Below, piece after piece: positions 63,479-64,000 of a DNA stretch of 64,000 nucleotides. The notes under the pieces are model-generated. The model ran no database searches and was not told the origin of the DNA. It saw nothing but the letters and a program-made list of their open reading frames with translations. The stretch covers positions 97,181-161,180 of the forward strand of contig CAJTTG010000006.1 of the NCBI GenBank assembly GCA_910579185.1, in the 5' to 3' direction. Made by a program: the position numbers and the translations under genes. How positions within the stretch are numbered: position 1 is the stretch's first letter; the number at the start of each line of letters is the position of its first letter. This DNA comes from an uncultured Muribaculaceae bacterium (lineage in GTDB: Bacteria > Bacteroidota > Bacteroidia > Bacteroidales > Muribaculaceae).

Positions 63479-63751
63479 AGTCCTTGTTTTTGCATATTTT
63501 AACTTTAATTTGGCTTGAAATACCCCCTGACATCCGAGTTTTTTCTTCTCAGGTTGCTTTTTCTTCAGTTATATCTCGGTTTTTGATTCAATATAATAAT
63601 GTGTATCATTTGGCGAGGTGTAACAGTGCTAATAAGAGTGATTGTTAATAGAAGTTAAAAATATGTTTTATAACATGTTTTTAAAATGCTGATTTATAGG
63701 GGAAATGGAGTAAAAACGGGAAAAATGCGAAGAAAAGTCAAGAAAAATAAG
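63479..63751. other. AT-rich intergenic stretch
   Basis: No gene or clear hairpin is seen. It is markedly A/T-rich up to the promoter at 63763. The 65-codon minus-strand frame 63694-63891 crosses that promoter and is rejected. Confidence 0.6.
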
Positions 63752-63762
63752 TTGCGAAAAAC

Positions 63763-63793
63763 TTGCGGGGGAAGAAAAAAGGCCTTAACTTTG
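63763..63793 (+). promoter_or_regulatory. Promoter, probably of an rRNA operon
   Basis: TTG at 63763-63765 and TAACTTTG at 63786-63793, spacer 20, preceded by A-tracts resembling an UP element. Confidence 0.65.
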
Positions 63794-64000
63794 CACCGCT
63801 TTTGGGAAACAAACCAACTGCAAAACGAGAGAACATTGAAAGAGTTACAATAGACAAGAAGTAGTACAAGAGTCATTACAAATGACCTCAAGTCAATTCT
63901 TAAACAGATAGATCAGGCAGATTCCGGCCGGGACTAAAACTTCAGGTCTTGTCGAAAGAACAAAACAAACAACAGGTTTTGTTCTGATTTTTTGAAGAAG
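63794..64000 (+). other. Probable rRNA operon leader, running off the window
   Basis: After the promoter there is no coding frame of note. The text includes GAACATTGAAAGAG and AAGTAGTACAAGAG, of the sort I recall in Bacteroidales rRNA leaders, a hairpin AGAACAAAAC/GTTTTGTTCT (63957-63966 with 63976-63985) followed by T's, and ends GAAGAAG, compatible with the 16S 5' end (AGAGTTTGATC) just beyond. The 16S gene itself is not in the window. A short regulated RNA ending at the hairpin is the alternative. Confidence 0.5.

Noticed and set aside
63694..63891. 65-codon minus-strand frame
   Set aside because: It runs across the strong plus-strand promoter at 63763-63793, and its residues come from A/T-rich DNA with no family resemblance.

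Overview
The window looks like a chromosomal stretch from a gut-type Bacteroidales bacterium, most likely Muribaculaceae-like because base composition is near 50% GC; that family assignment is inference. The order-level signs are direct. There is a SusC/SusD pair, start-proximal promoters carry the Bacteroidetes -7 box TAnnTTTG, most genes lack a Shine-Dalgarno sequence, and families such as DUF4831, DUF4301 and SusE/F-like lipoproteins are present. I see no phage, insertion sequence, CRISPR array or tRNA gene.

Region by region. 1-6685 is the 3' part of a glycan-uptake locus: a truncated SusC, a SusD and two surface lipoproteins, the second with two FN3-like domains. 6771-7440 is a non-coding cluster of hairpin repeats of two related classes. 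7501-13916 is a sensor/regulator pair (LytS/LytTR type) followed by a complete TolC-MacA-MacB type efflux system, with a candidate LytTR tandem site before tolC. 14000-21462 holds a secreted S1/P1 nuclease, rsmA, mgtE, a DUF4301 protein, a GNAT acetyltransferase, a GT14-like glycosyltransferase and a small cysteine/lysine-rich exported protein. 21668-26789 has a GH20 hexosaminidase, then a TraB/GumN protein, an ABC transporter and a YtrA-type GntR regulator in one apparent operon headed by a dyad operator. 26887-29491 has a quinone reductase, gdhA and HU.

29676-34535 has two rhomboid proteases, a membrane-anchored EEP-family hydrolase and an M3 peptidase. 34694-38505 has Sua5/YrdC, a polyprenyl glycosylphosphotransferase and a ClC channel with CBS domains. 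38585-43995 has serC, a serA-like gene, a thioesterase, dprA, a nucleoside phosphorylase and a dihydrouridine synthase. 44206-47072 is the translation cluster rplM-rpsI-rpsB-tsf. 47366-55998 has a small membrane protein, DUF4831, the NAD(P)HX repair enzyme, hpt, adk, a membrane protein, an LptF/LptG permease, ribBA and ogt. 56082-63398 runs on the minus strand: an iron alcohol dehydrogenase, trxA, dnaE, and an M56 peptidase/BlaI pair with a tandem operator. The last ~230 bases resemble the promoter and leader of an rRNA operon, whose 16S gene would start just past the edge.

Most of the window is ordinary core genome. The parts most worth a second look are the covarying hairpin repeats (6771-7440), the dyads at the promoters of the BlaI, TraB/ABC/GntR and gdhA units, the tandem repeats before tolC, and a possible structured RNA between tsf and the small gene at 47366.
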